From Daucus carota subsp. sativus (taxonomy: Eukaryota; Streptophyta; Magnoliopsida; Apiales; Apiaceae), in NCBI RefSeq assembly GCF_001625215.2, contig NC_030387.2:8522501-8586500 (forward strand): DNA of 64,000 nt, in the 5' to 3' direction. The notes under the pieces were generated by a model. That model searched no databases, was not told the origin of the DNA, and saw only the letters and a program-made list of their open reading frames with translations. The translations under genes and the position numbers were made by a program. Numbering within the stretch: position 1 is the stretch's first letter; the number at the start of each line of letters is the position of its first letter. This document shows positions 49,899-62,463 of the stretch, one piece after another.

Positions 49899-52800
49899 AT
49901 GCCTCCGTCCCCATTACTGAGACGCTCACCTGGAAGGGAGCTTAAGGCAGACAATCACAAGAGAGGGCGCAGTCTTGAAGGTGGAATTCTCTTTAAAGAG
50001 AAGGAAGAAGATCTAGCTTTGTTTAACGAGGTGCAAAATAGGGAACGGGACAATTTCTTACTCCAGTCGAGCGATGATTTTGAAGATACTTTCTGTAATT
50101 CTAATACATGCATCTGTCTAAAAGTTCTTATCTTAGAATTTTTCTTTGTGTTTGTATTATAGCTGACAATTATTTTTGTCTTGCTGATTATATTGCAGCT
50201 ACAAAGTTGAGATACTTCTCAGATCATAAGCTTGGGCTAGCTGTTCCTGTACGAGGAGAGAGTAGCAACCTTCTGAACGCCGAGGAGGAAAAAAATGACT
50301 ATGACTGGTTTGTTTTTAATTTCTTTTGATGATCTAGTACTTCAAAACATTTTTTCACCTATTCTTCTTCAATCCACAAATTGCAGTATTCTTTAATGGA
50401 AAATTAGATTTATATTGGCATCGAAGTTAACAACTCTTGATACCCATATCCTGTGTATTTTAATCATTTAGATAGAGTTATACCATATTTATACTACGTA
50501 TCATCAAGTGACACTTAATTATCAAATTAGATTTTATCATATATTTGATGGGAAGAATAGACTGCTACCTTTGTGCTATATGACCATTAAATAAGACATT
50601 GCACGGACAACTATATGATGTGAATGGACAAAAATTGGCTTGTGATGCTATTGGTATTTACTTTGGCAGTGTTCCTGCAATTGTAATAAACTTTCACGCA
50701 ACAATGACTGATCATCGTTCTGCCACTATTGTTGCATTTCTTTCTTTTCTAATATGTATACATTTTGCTTACTAATCATAAGTGTGGCGCCCTTGTAGGT
50801 TATTAACTCCTCCGGACACTCCGCTCTTCGCTTCTCTGGATGACGAGGTACCTCCACTTAATCTTCCCCAGAGGGGAAGACCGCGAAGTCAACCCATTTC
50901 AATCTCAAGATCTTCGACGGTATAATAAATTTTACTCTTGCAGGCTGGACATTTATTGGAATTTTCCTTATAATATCAATAGCTATTTGACACTTCTATT
51001 GTCTTTTTATTATTTGCTACAATACAACACTAAAATGAGTGTGTGACAACAGATGGAAAACAGTCGAAGAAGCAGTAGAGGTAGTGCAAGTCCAAATCGC
51101 CTCAGCCCATCTCCTAAGTCTAGCAGTAGTGTTGTTCAAGCAAGAGGCAGGACGTCATCAGCACCTCATTCAAGTCCAAACCCTAGTTTACGACGTGTCA
51201 GTCCTTTGCGTAGACCATCCCCCCCACCTGGAAAACCCTCAACACCCACTCGAAGGTCAACCACACCAACTCCTAGAAGGGTGAGTACAAGTTCTATCAG
51301 TAATGTGGCATCTTCTGGTATTAGGGGTATATCTCCCGTAAAGTCAAATAGAGGAAACTCAGCTTCACCAAAAGTAAGGGCTTGGCAGTCAAACATTCCT
51401 GGGTTTCCCTCCGAGGCACCTCCAAATCTTCGTACTTCCTTGGCTGATCGTCCAGCATCGTATGTGAGGGGATCTTCACCAGCATCCAGAAATGGTAGAG
51501 AGTTTCCTTCTAAATCTGGCCGACAATCAAGGTCTCCAACTACAGCCAGAAGTATTGGTTCATCACATAGTCATGATCGAGATCGATTTAGCTCTCGAAG
51601 TAAAGGTTCGATTGCGTCTTCTGGTGATGATGATGCAGATTCTCTAGTATCCATTACAGTAGGTAGCTCAGAGCAATCGTCGACAAGGAGGATGAGTTCC
51701 TCTCCAAATAATAGAGCTCCTGCATTTTCCAAGAAACCTTTTAGAACAGTTGCCTCTAATTCTGCTCCAAAAAGATCCTTCGACTTGGCACTTCGACAAA
51801 TGGTATGTTGCAGTTTGTTTGATAAATATTAATTCAATTGTTTTAACAGTTCATGTGATTTGACTTGGCACTTTAACATGTGTTGCTATTCGTTTAAGTG
51901 ATTTTTTGTTGACGAATATTGGAACCAGGAGATGATATAAATTTGAATTGATTAAATACAATGAAAAACTTTGTTGCCCTACACTGGATTTACGTACGTG
52001 GTTATCATTTTCTACCTTTGTATATATCTGTTAAATGTCAAGGTTTACTAACTTACATGTGTGACGTAAACTAGAACATAAAATGACAAAATTATTGAAC
52101 AAAACAATGAAAAGATAGAACCAGCCTGACGTAACTGCAAGACCTAAAAGTACAACTGCTCACAGGGTTTCTCAACTGCGGAAACGAAAAAAATTAATGT
52201 CTCATGATCCAAAATAGTTGGATATTCTTACTATTGGATAATTAATGTATATTGAACTGTTTGTGTATGCATTGTTGACAATACTTTTATTGAATGTTTA
52301 ATTTAACCTATCTTGAAATGCAAGACAACTTATGTATGCTAGAACTGCCAAAATAGTAATAAAGATTTGAAATTAATGATACTTTCCTGAATTCCCACAA
52401 TTGCCAAAAAAATACTTTAGTCCCGTATGAACACAATAAAGTTTACAATCCTCCTCTGTATTACCGCGGCTGCTGGCACAGCCACTCTGGGATGGAGAAG
52501 TTTCCCTTTCTTTGATTCATTCGCCCTACGTGATCATAAATCAGTCGATGCGTCTTTGTAGATTCTTGCTTGCTTCCTCCATCACTTGGATTAGAACGCT
52601 ATTAGGGTTTTGTCTTTTGGGGTAATATTTTACATTTAGAATATTATTCAGAAACCAATAATGCTGTTGATGTTAAAATATAGTCTCGTGCTCTGAAAAA
52701 TAGAGCACACACCATTATGGCATTAGAGTATCCTATATAACCTAGTTACTTGGTTTAAAGTGATGATTATAACAATAAACCTATATTAATGTGTTTGGGC

Positions 52801-55800
52801 TAGATAAAAGTATATCATCCAAATCTATTATGCCTATAGCATAACTTGTTGATATTGTCAAATTCCAAACCTTACACGGATCTTACTGAGTTGCATGGAG
52901 AAATACTGAGTTCCACATAATATTATGTGACTACAGCTATGTTTCAAATTAGTGGGCTTCTATAAAACTGAAGTTGTGGTTAGATTTTGAGCATTCTTTC
53001 AATGTGTGTGCAGTTGAATCCAATAATTTTCTTTGGTAAATTTCAACTATTATTCATTTGCAAAACAACCTGAATTAGTAAATATGTTATATAATGATGG
53101 TGGTTCAATAGGATCATGTTCCTGTCACTTTTTGTATTCACTAACTAGTCTTCACTGTTAAGATAAGCTGAGGATTATTGAGCTATAGGTGCACTCTATA
53201 TGCTGAAAAAAAATACAAGATCAAGATGATACACTGTTATTATTCAAATACTACATTTTCCTTGCGTGTTTTTGATAGAAGTATATGTGTCACGCATAAA
53301 GACTAATGTTATCATTATATTTGTAGGATCACCGGAAAAGTCCACAGAATATGTTCAGGCCACTGTTATCTAGTGTTCCCAGTTCAACCTTGTATGCTGG
53401 GAAAACAAGTCCTGCACAGCATGCAATTACATCTAGGAATTCGATAACTAGCAGCAACGCAAGTTCTGATCAGGTCACAGGTGCAGAACACGATACTGAA
53501 GGAAGTGAACAAAATCAGGACGATGTAACTAGTGCATTTATGGAGAGCCTTGAGGCTCCTCTTGTGTATACTAAGGATGAGTTTTATGACTCTGATAAGG
53601 CTGGTGCAGTAAACGAAAGTATCATGCATGAAACCCAGGATGGATCTAGTAGTTCTCAGCATGCTGACTTAGTTGGTAGCCATGAAATCTATGAAAATCA
53701 CGGAAACCATTGTTCTGGTATGGAAACTGTTGCGGCTTCTGGAACTTCTGACGCTGCTTTGGATCATGATGGTCCTGAAGACATGTTACTTTGTCAGAGC
53801 TGTGGGAATATGTATTATGACACTGATTTGACAGATGCGGAATTTAAGGTTTGTCATGACTGCAGGTCGAATGAGTACTTGACTATCAGCAATGTTGTGG
53901 CAGCCCCAATCACTGCTGGAAACTTTCCCGTGACGAACTCAAGGATTTTGGAAGAGTCGGGTCCCTTTGGCACAACAGATCCTTCTGTAGTGGCACCTGT
54001 GTCTGCTGGAGTGACTAGCATTGCTGAATCAGGAACCCGCCAACATGAAAATACCAGTAAGGAAAACACGGGTTCCTACAGTGAGCCAATTTGGGACTTC
54101 CTGTCTACTGATTCTGTTTTAGGGAACGTTGTGGAAGAAAGCGATCAGAGGCATCCTAACCCTCAAGTAGTAGGTCAACCTACAACTAGCTATTGTGTAC
54201 CTGATGGCGGGACTGGTGATCAGCAAATGAAAAGATCTCATGACTATCCACCTGTAAATGCTTCAGGAGGTGCAGGCATCTCTGTTCTGCTGAACCGATC
54301 AAGTAGTGGCAGAGGTGCATTTCTCCAAAGCAGGTCTTTTACCGCCAGTAGTAATTCTTATGACGATTCATCTTATGTAAGAGATAGTGCATATAGCTTG
54401 AGAAGCTCTTATGGGCATGGCAGTTTGTCTGCATCATCTTCAGTTGACTTGGGTTTGTATAGACAAACAGAGGCTCGTGTTCAGAGGCAGCTAAGTGGGA
54501 AACAATCTGACCTCGAAAATTACAGGCATGACATGAACACTAAACACCGGCGAACTGGCTCATCTTTGTCCGCTGCTTCAAATCCTGCATTGCAAACTTC
54601 AAGTTTTACACCAGGCATGCTTGAACAAAGTCCTGATGTATCTCTTTCCCAAGTAAGAGATGATGCAGTTGCAACACTTGTTGATGCTCAGGAACATTTA
54701 CTATCTTCAGAAAATATGGAAGAAGATGATGTGCGCACTGATGGTGAGAGTACCTATAAGTGTAAAACAATGGATCCGTCTCCCTCAGAATCATCGACCA
54801 ATATACTAAACAAGCATCAGCTTAGTACGTTGACTTCATTTTCAAACTCTGAAGAGTCTTCTTCATATGAGAATGTTGAAGACTTGACCAATAATTTGAA
54901 AAATGTTGTGGTTGTAGAAGCATCAACCAATTCCTTGGAGTCTTCTGTCGTGGGGGAAGAGACAGTGCCAAGTTCTTCCGTTGACATGGTCGAAGGTCCT
55001 AAATTTAATTCTCAAAGTTCTTTTGATAAAATCTCTGAAATAGAAACTGAGAATGTGCACCAAGGTACTCCGGAGATACCTTCTGATACTGTCTCCACAA
55101 GTTCAAGAAGCAGCATGAATGAATTACTGGATCCTCACAATACTACCACGTCTGATAAAGATATTACTTTGGCTGCAGAACCTGACATTTCAAGTGACGA
55201 ACATCGCACCCTTGGTACGTACATCCTTATACTATATTTTAGGATTTTCTGGATGTTTAATGTCAGGAACATTGTTGCTTGGTACATACATCCTTATTGA
55301 CTTTGTAAATATTTAAATGGTTGAAGGAAGAATGATTATGCATGTGCAAACATCACAGCCAGGGACGAAAAAGATCCTCTAAAACTAGATTGACAATATT
55401 GTGAAGTTCTCCACATTTTTTTGAATTCGCTCTATATCTTAACTGTTGTGACACAAGGAACTCCCCCCAATCATTGCCTAAAATTGGACACAAGATTTCC
55501 TAGGCAAAACTCGTTCCGAAGGGTAAAGAAATTGTACCTAGCACCAACCTGTTACCTTTCTAAAACTGAGTCATACTCCTGGTTGAAGATGAAAAGAATC
55601 AAGAAACTAGGTACGAGAAATAGGAGTTGTTATGATTGTAATCTAATCAATTTGCCATTTTAAAAGTTATTTTAGGAAATAAAGTGTCAAATGAATAAAG
55701 AAAGTTGTGTTAATTATTTGACAGGATCCTGTTGTACATAATAAGTACTGAAGCATTTGTAAGAGGGATGGAAGGTAATAAGTATGAGTATTGGGCCAAT

Positions 55801-56428
55801 ACTATTATATCATCAATTCATTACCTTATTTTAAGCTAATGTAGCAATCATGTTGTTTTTGGTTTCTTTGTCTGAACTTTTTTGTATTTGATAATACATG
55901 TGGAGTCTGTGTGCACGTTTACATCTTTTAGCCTGCACAAAGTATATCGGTAACTATATGATGTATTTTGGATACTTGAATAAAATGCTTATTACAGAGG
56001 AATCAACGGTGATGGTGGTGGGAAAAGGTGGATCCAAAGCCAGAAGCTTGACTCTGGAAGAAGCAACCGATACAATACTTTTCTGCAGCTCTATTGTTCA
56101 TGATATGGCCTATAATGCTGCAACCATAGCAATAGAAAAGGAAAACCCTGCTCCAGTGGAAGGATCTCGCCCGACTGTTACTATATTGGGAAAAGCGAAC
56201 CCTGAAAGAAAGGATGCCCAACCCAGAACTGCAGCCAAACGCACTTCAAAGCCACAAAAAGCTAAGCCAAGGCGAGATGAAAGTGACACAAAGCCTCCTA
56301 GCAACAGCAGTAACGATGAAAATATTGACGTATCCACAAACCGCATTGTTGGAGCGTATGATAACGATGCCAAGAGCATGAAAGCACCTCCTAAGCTGGA
56401 GTCGAAGTGCAATTGTACAATAATGTAA
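49899..56428 (+). CDS. Large Ser/Pro-rich plant protein with CxxC pairs and CaaX end
   Basis: Exons 49899-50094, 50199-50307, 50799-50919, 51053-51802, 53327-55214 and 55998-56428 join to 1164 aa. The ATG is the first in frame (MPPSPLLRRSP) and a 5' UTR intron (49367-49806) precedes it. Parts: conserved head with DYDWLLTPPDTPLF (~100), a basic Ser/Pro/Arg-rich region (~145-390, many SPS, RR and STP phrases), a long acidic Ser/Thr-rich region, and C548-X2-C551-X16-C568-X2-C571, a possible zinc knuckle. A conserved domain near the end reads GSKARSLTLEEATDTILFCSSIVHDMAYNAA. The last residues are KCNCTIM, where CTIM is a CaaX box of the farnesyl type. Similar in size and layout to Arabidopsis At1g27850; its smaller relatives include basic proline-rich proteins linked to microtubules (from memory). 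Function not established. Confidence 0.85.
51803..53326 (+). other. Large intron 4 of the Ser/Pro-rich protein gene
   Basis: A 1.5-kb GT-AG intron between the exon ending LALRQM and the one opening DHRKSP. AT-rich, with no recognised transposon borders or ORFs of interest. Confidence 0.6.
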
Positions 56429-56873
56429 AAGTTGTTGACTGCTATTTGCTGCAAGTGCTGCTCTCTTGGTCCAATTCAGATGAAAAGGTAGCGGGTGCTT
56501 TTCCTTAAATATTTTCGGGTTGATTTTTACAGCATCGTCGCCAAATGCTATTTGTTGCTATTTTTACATAGTTATCGGTAACAACACATCTTTGTAGTGT
56601 CATAGACTCATAATCCTTGTAAAGTTGGGAAATTTATTAGGCTAATAGTTGGAAGAGATTGGAGGTTGTTAGTGTTATGTACTTGGTTATCGTGTTGGAC
56701 AAATAGAGCAGCAAGCTTCAAGTCCCTTGTTGAGGTGATAAGAGGAATGGGAATGTGATGAACAAGAGCAATTCAATTCTTGTCCCTTCATCTATATGTA
56801 TTTTGTAGCTAATTTCTTGGAAGCAGCTGTTTGTATTCACCTTTAGTAGTTTGGCAGATAGATGAAAAACAAC

Positions 56874-56879
56874 AATAAA
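56874..56879 (+). terminator. Candidate poly(A) signal
   Basis: AATAAA about 446 nt after the stop codon of the Ser/Pro-rich protein gene, implying a long 3' UTR if used. Confidence 0.35.
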
Positions 56880-57356
56880 TTGTATTTTATTTGTTCATAT
56901 TATTCAGAAATTACTAGTTGTGATTAAAGAGTGTGTTTTCTTGTAATCTACAATCTCCTTCCCATTTTAGTAGTCCACTTTGTACAAATCACACATATCA
57001 AGAAATATTAAATGTGATATGTTGTCATCATTGTAATACATTGGTTATACAAAAATACAATTAATTTTTCATTCGTTTTGTTAAAAGTCAACATAATTTA
57101 CATTATAAATCATGAAAATTGTGTGGACTAATAAATGTTAATATTGAACCTTGTATAAAATTTGTATTGGACAAAGCATGACAAAAAATATGAAATTTTT
57201 TTTCTCAACAAACAAGACTATTGAAATGATAAGGTGGGAGTATTATTCAATTGTTTTTATTTTGATCAATTACAAAAATTAGTGTTTTTTTACACAAATT
57301 TAAATATACAATACTTCCACGTATTCTTAATACCGAGCAAGGTGGTTATTATCATG

Positions 57357-57494
57357 TGTTGTACCTAAATTTTGGTATAACAATATTGGGCCTGCATAGC
57401 AATATTGGAGGCTCGTAATTTGGTGTTGGTCAAATTCACAAAGTATATTGTCATGATAATGAAGCTATTATGTGTTAAGAAAATATGTTCAAAA
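57357..57494. repeat. Direct repeat, copy 1
   Basis: TGTTGTACCTAAATTTT...TGATAATGAAGCTATT...AATATGTTCAAAA, repeated with substitutions at 57720-57847. The starting TGTTG and the spacing could mark remains of LTRs, but no retrotransposon proteins are nearby. Confidence 0.65.
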
Positions 57495-57719
57495 TTTTGG
57501 TATTCTTGTTAAAGACATGTGTACTCCAAAATTTTGGTGGCTAATTGAGCTTCATTTTGATATACTAAACCTCTTGTTTCTTACGAAGAGTACGCTCACG
57601 TAAGCTTAGAGTCAGAGGGCATGTATGTGTTAAACGAGATGATATAAAGCTCAATGTACCTATGTATGAGGTTCAGGTTCCTCATTTTACTTCATGGCAA
57701 GGAGTAATCAGGGGATAAT

Positions 57720-57847
57720 TGTTGTACCTAAATTTTTGTATAGCATTATTGGAGGCCCATAATATGGTGTTGGCCCAATTCACTAAATAGTAATGGATTT
57801 TTGGGTTGATAATGAAGCTATTTTGTGCTAAGAGAATATATTCAAAA
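57720..57847. repeat. Direct repeat, copy 2
   Basis: Second copy of 57357-57494, slightly shorter (one GGGCCTGCATAGCAATATT phrase is missing). Confidence 0.65.
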
Positions 57848-57887
57848 TGGAAGCTCTTGACTGACAAGGAACCTGTTTGGAAACTAA

Positions 57888-58282
57888 GAGTAAGTCCAAT
57901 AGGCCATCTATCTCATTACCAATTAATAATATAAAATAATGAATCCTAGTGAGTCTTAATGATTTAAGTAATCTACTTTTAGTGTCAACTCCAACAGCAA
58001 TTCCTATATTTGTTCCCAATATTATTATTTTAATAATAGATTTGAGAGAAAAAAGGAAAATGGGGGAAAAGAAGAAGAAAGAAGGAGTGGGATGAATTTT
58101 TTTAATCCTAAATATTAAATAGGTAATGGCTAGAGGTTATTTAAAAATAGGTAATGGCTAAGAAATTTGAGGATGTGATAGTGATTTAGATAATCACTAG
58201 AATAGTGTTGGAGTGCCTCTTTTTGATACATTACCTAAATGTGAGTTTAGGTACTCATTTAGGTAACCTATTGGACTTGCTC
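57888..58282. mobile_element. PIF/Harbinger-type MITE
   Basis: Termini GAGTAAGTCCAATAGG and CCTATTGGACTTGCTC are near-perfect inverted partners, and TAA flanks them on both sides (57885-57887, 58283-58285). The 395-bp body is non-coding with internal GGTAATGGCTA repeats near 58123 and 58150. Confidence 0.85.
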
Positions 58283-58285
58283 TAA

Positions 58286-59338
58286 GGTGTTGAGACCATC
58301 TAGGAAGCTTTTAAAATGGTTATGGAAGTTCATTAGTGGAGCTATATGAATATAGCTCAAAGGTATGTAGCTTATGTGAAGCTGCAAAGTGGTTTTTGAT
58401 GTTCTGAGAACCTGTTTAGGTTCGATCATGAGGATGTCACTTCAGTAGTTCCTAAGATGAAAAAAAGAGTTACTTATGGAGCTCCACGTGGTTGGTTCAG
58501 AGGTCCACAACTTCTACCAGAAGATGTGAGGTTTGCAACAAACAGCTTCTTGTAGGGCGAGGAAGCTACCGGCGAAGTTCTATTATAAGAAGAAAACAGC
58601 TTCCAGATCTTTACGAATACGTTCCTAGAGGATTTTAACACATATCTATTACTAATTTGAAGATAATAACGAGGGATTGATGATAAACTTGAAGACTAGA
58701 GGTTGGGTTCATTAAGTATTCTGAGGTTCACCGTTCTAGCTTCACAAGGACTCTAGAAGCTCCCCAAACACTATGAAATTAGTGGTTGGATGGGAGTTAT
58801 CTACTGGAGACCTGTTCTTTGAGGATACAAAACTATGAGCACCATATAATTAAGAGATACACATCTCTGGTCGATCCTGTAAACGCAAATCTTACCGTTT
58901 GTCAAACACAGCCCGTATTTTATGGGTGGGTAGTGGCGAACCTCTTTTGGCCGGTTATTCTCTTCCTATTTTTTTATGTATATTGAGTTGATGGTATTGT
59001 CTATTCCACTATTAACATCAACATCATGTTTACTCCTTTCTCGCATAGAAGGGTTGCAAAAATCAACTTGCTGATATTAAAATTAAGGATTGTTAATATT
59101 GTACGGTAGAGTAAACAATAGAGACATATGTCTACATACATTTAATATTCATATCAAACTATAAATTTAGACTCAGATATATCTATGAAATTCTCTTTGA
59201 TACAAATTTTATGAATAAAAATATAAATAAGATTTTTTATTTAAAAAATAAATTACAAAACTTTCTTTTTATGAAATCTATAATCACTCACTAATAATAA
59301 TTATTGATAGCATGATAGGTCATGCATGCTAAGAGCAT
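58286..59338. other. Intergenic, no gene seen
   Basis: Less AT-rich around 58290-58960, with GAAGCTCC and GAAGTTC phrases that look like old retrotransposon sequence. No protein family recognised. Confidence 0.35.
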
Positions 59339-59755
59339 CACCAACCATAGAAAGCCGTTAGCTAAAATGTGAGTTGGCATACCAAAAAAAAAAAAAAATA
59401 CAGCCAACCTCTCGAAAAATTCACACTCCAATCATACCTATCTGTTGCCTATAATTTTAGCCAACCTCCTATGATTGGCTATATTTGTCGAACCTCTACA
59501 AGTCTGTAAGAAATCCGTAGGAAGATTGCGCATCATTTATTACCATATTAAACTGATATATTCTACTTCAACAACCTAAAATATTAATAACATACTATTT
59601 TTAAATTATAGCCAACCAATATAGCCAATACCACTGAAGCACACTATGTTATAGGTTCAGCAAATTTTGCATAATGTGTAGCAGGTCCAATATTCAGCAA
59701 ATTTTACATAATGTGTAACAAGTCCAATTTAGCCAACGATTATAGGCGTATTAGC
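59339..59755. mobile_element. PIF/Harbinger-type MITE, right end mutated
   Basis: Begins GAGCATCACCAACCATAG after TAA and contains the family phrases GTGAGTTGGCAT, ACACTCCAATCATACC and CCAACCAATATAGCCAATA. The right end near 59755 is degraded but is again followed by TAA. A short duplication (TCAGCAAATTTT...CATAATGTGTA, 59657 and 59694) lies near the right end. Confidence 0.6.
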
Positions 59756-59864
59756 CCTAACTGACAGAAATCTCCATGTATCTCACGATCCAGATAAAAC
59801 GTCCCTCACTATCATTCAGTGACGACAAATCGTGTACCGTTTTGTATTTTAGGATAAAACGCTA

Positions 59865-59990
59865 CACGATGTAGCGTCTCAGGCCCAAATCAAAACACTG
59901 AAATGTTACTTTATGTAGCGTTTTCACATCAAGCCCAAATCAAAACACTGAAACGTTACTTTATGCAGCGTTTTCAAGTAAAACACTGCA
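59865..59990. repeat. 50-bp tandem repeat
   Basis: About 2.3 units with a 50-bp period: GCCCAAATCAAAACACTGAA at 59883 and 59933, each followed by GTTACTTTATGYAGCG. The first unit edge also contains the inverted pair CGCTACA/TGTAGCG. Confidence 0.75.
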
Positions 59991-60007
59991 TTATGTATGG
60001 TTTTCCA

Positions 60008-60342
60008 TTATTATTATATTAAATTGGTTCCTCGGCTTTAGGGCCTCACGGCCCTAAAACCTCGTATTATTTAGGGATTAGGCTCGAGGATTTAAGGCCT
60101 TAAACCCAAACCGCCGGTCAATTTAATTTCAAATATAAATTAATCATTCTAAAACCTAAATATGAACCCTAAAATATTAACGATGGTTAATTTATCTTCC
60201 AATTATTATTTTATTAAACTGGTTCCTCGGCTTTAGGGCCTCACGGCCCTAAAACCTTAAATTAATTAGGATTTAGGCTCGAGGATTTAGGGTCCTAAAC
60301 CCTAACCGCCGTTCAATCTAATTTCAAATATAAATTAATCAT
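60008..60342. repeat. 195-bp tandem duplication
   Basis: Two units (60008-60148 and 60203-60342). Each has GGTTCCTCGGCTTTAGGGCC, the palindrome TTTAGGGCC-TCAC-GGCCCTAAA, GGCTCGAGGATTT and a tail AATTTCAAATATAAATTAATCATT. The second unit ends at the edge of the copia LTR fragment. Confidence 0.8.
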
Positions 60343-60503
60343 TACAACTAACTGAAGAACTAGAGAGAGAATATGGAGAAGGTGATTGTGGAAGCATCTT
60401 TTCTAACTAACTGCTCTCTCTATCTTTTTATATTGGTTTAGACCTTGTCGAGGTGTCATTCTGCTGAGTTGGCATCTCCTTGTCACCACTGTTATGCTCA
60501 ACA
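60342..60503 (-). repeat. Truncated copia LTR (3' LTR)
   Basis: Aligns with 63610-63776: shared ACTAGAGAGAGAATATGGAG, GGAAGCATCTTTTCTAACTA and GGTGTCATTCTGCTGAGTT. The outer part, equal to 63475-63609, is missing, and the 195-bp tandem repeat abuts the break. Confidence 0.8.
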
Positions 60504-61930
60504 CCCCCCTCAAACTTGGCTCGCATTGTGTCATGCCTAGTTTGTGTAGCAGTTCATTGTGCTTGCCATCTGCAATATGTTCAGATGTAGGAAGATATAC
60601 CATTTGTGGTAGCCCTTCTAGCACCTTATCTCTGGTAAAATGAATTTCTGTTTCAACATGCTTTGTCCTTTCATGCTATACTAGATTCTTAGTATTGTTA
60701 ATTGCACTTTGGTTGTCACAGTGTAATGTTATAGGCTTCAAATTGTTCACTCCAAGTTACTTTAATAATCTGACTGATCGGTAAGAAAAAAGGATTTGTA
60801 AGAAGAAAGGATTTGTAATTGTAGTGGAATTCTGCAGATGATAAGGAAAATGTTGTTCATGAAAAACAACATCCCTTGAAATTTGTATCTGCATAGTCTT
60901 GAGATTGAGAACTTTATACCCTTTCTTATCTGGAGGATATCCCATAAACACATGAGGCTGAGCTCTTGGTTCAAACTTGGTTTTGTTTACTTGAATTGTT
61001 GACACATAACATAACCAGCCAAAAACTCTCAAATATTCAAGATCAAGGGGATCACCAAATAATTTCTCATAAGGACTAATGTAATTCAGGCTTTGTAGTG
61101 GCATTCTATTAATCAAAAGAGCTGCACAAAGTACACATTCTCCCCAATATTGTTCAGGCACTTTAGAATAAAAATACAAAGCCCTAGCTGTTTGAAGTAA
61201 GTGTTTATGCTTAATTTTTTTCCACCACACCATTCTGTTGTGGTGTGAAAATGCAAGTTTTCTAATTAAAGATCCCTTTTTGTAAATAGAAAAGTCTTAA
61301 CTCTCCTTCACACAATTCTTTGGCATTGTCTATTCTTATAACTCTAACTGTCTTAACATATTGTTTCTTAACAAAATGAATAAGAGTTTTCACAACATCA
61401 GACTCATGAACCAACAAAAATATCCTTGTCATTCTAGTAAGATCATCAATAATTGACAGAAAAAATCTACAATTATATATGTTGTCTCCTTGTATGGACC
61501 TCAAACATCAACATGTAACAATTCTAAAGGTGCAGTAGATTTATTCTGGCTATAATGAAAAGAACCTCTCACTTGCTTTGCAGCTGGACATATCTGACAA
61601 ATGTGATCCAATGTGCAATCCCTTGAAAATTCAGTCTTGATGTGATGCAACATAGAAATTGGCATGTGACCCATTCTTAAGTGCCACAACTTGATTTTAT
61701 TCCTTTCTTCAGAAACAACTCCATTAGTTACCACTGAATGCTACCTTTTGTTGTAGATTCTTCAAATTGATGGATACCATATTTGAATTTACCAAGAGGC
61801 ATTTTCTGCAGTAAATTGGTCTGAAGAAAACAACTGCCATTATCAAGTACCACTGTACCATTTAGATCCTTACACCAGCTTGGGAATTGAGATGAGATTG
61901 TATTTAAACTCCGGGACAAAAAGGACATTG
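60410..61930 (-). pseudogene. Copia integrase and RNase H remnants
   Basis: On the - strand: LWHLRMGHMPISML with Cys pair HICQICPAAK (pre-integrase, 61734-61501); integrase pieces LSIIDDLTR, VRVIRIDNAKEL (61504-61262) and, across a frameshift at about 61235, QNGVVE then HKHLLQTARALYF (61233 down); FGWLCYV...RAQPHVFMGYPPDKKGYK, the integrase C-terminal part. The next recognisable piece is the RNase H end PITLHCDNQSAINNTKNLV, TAG, HERTKHVETEIHFTRDK, then MVYLPTSEHIAD. The whole reverse transcriptase between them is deleted. Confidence 0.85.
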
Positions 61931-62463
61931 AATAAAGTGATATTATTATCCAACTTGACTGTACCCTGATGAGTAATTAGAGCCTAGCCTATTTTTCATT
62001 AGGGATTGTGATCAAATTGTCTGGCCCTTTAACATTCATGAAAACAAGACAAATCACAACACATGTGATCTGTAGCCCCACTATCAACAATTCAACTTTG
62101 TGAATTATAAAACAAAAGACATATTTTACCTATCACATTTGCTGTTTTAAGATGAGTGTCCTTTGTCTACTTATCTTTACCAAGAATCTGCATAAGTTGA
62201 TGATACTGTGCAGGAGTAAATACCACATTGTCAATGCCTGAAAAATTTGAGTTATCTCTTCCAATGTTGGAGCCATCTTGAGTATTACCTTCACAAGCAT
62301 TTACAAAAATGGTTCTATCCCTATCAGTTTTAAAATGTGCTGGATAGCCATTTGTTCTGTAACATCTTTGAATGCTACGTTTAGGTATCTTGCAGTGATC
62401 ACAATAGTATGAGACCTTCCTTTTGCCATCATTATTAAACCCTTGACTGTTTTGATTGTAACT

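Noticed and set aside
55421..55663. 80-aa ORF within intron 5 of the Ser/Pro-rich gene
   Set aside because: It lies between confirmed exon borders (55214 and 55998) and shows no similarity to anything known.
60301..60310. Interstitial telomere sequence
   Set aside because: Only about 1.5 units of CCCTAAA-like sequence, as part of the 195-bp duplication; too short to be telomeric.
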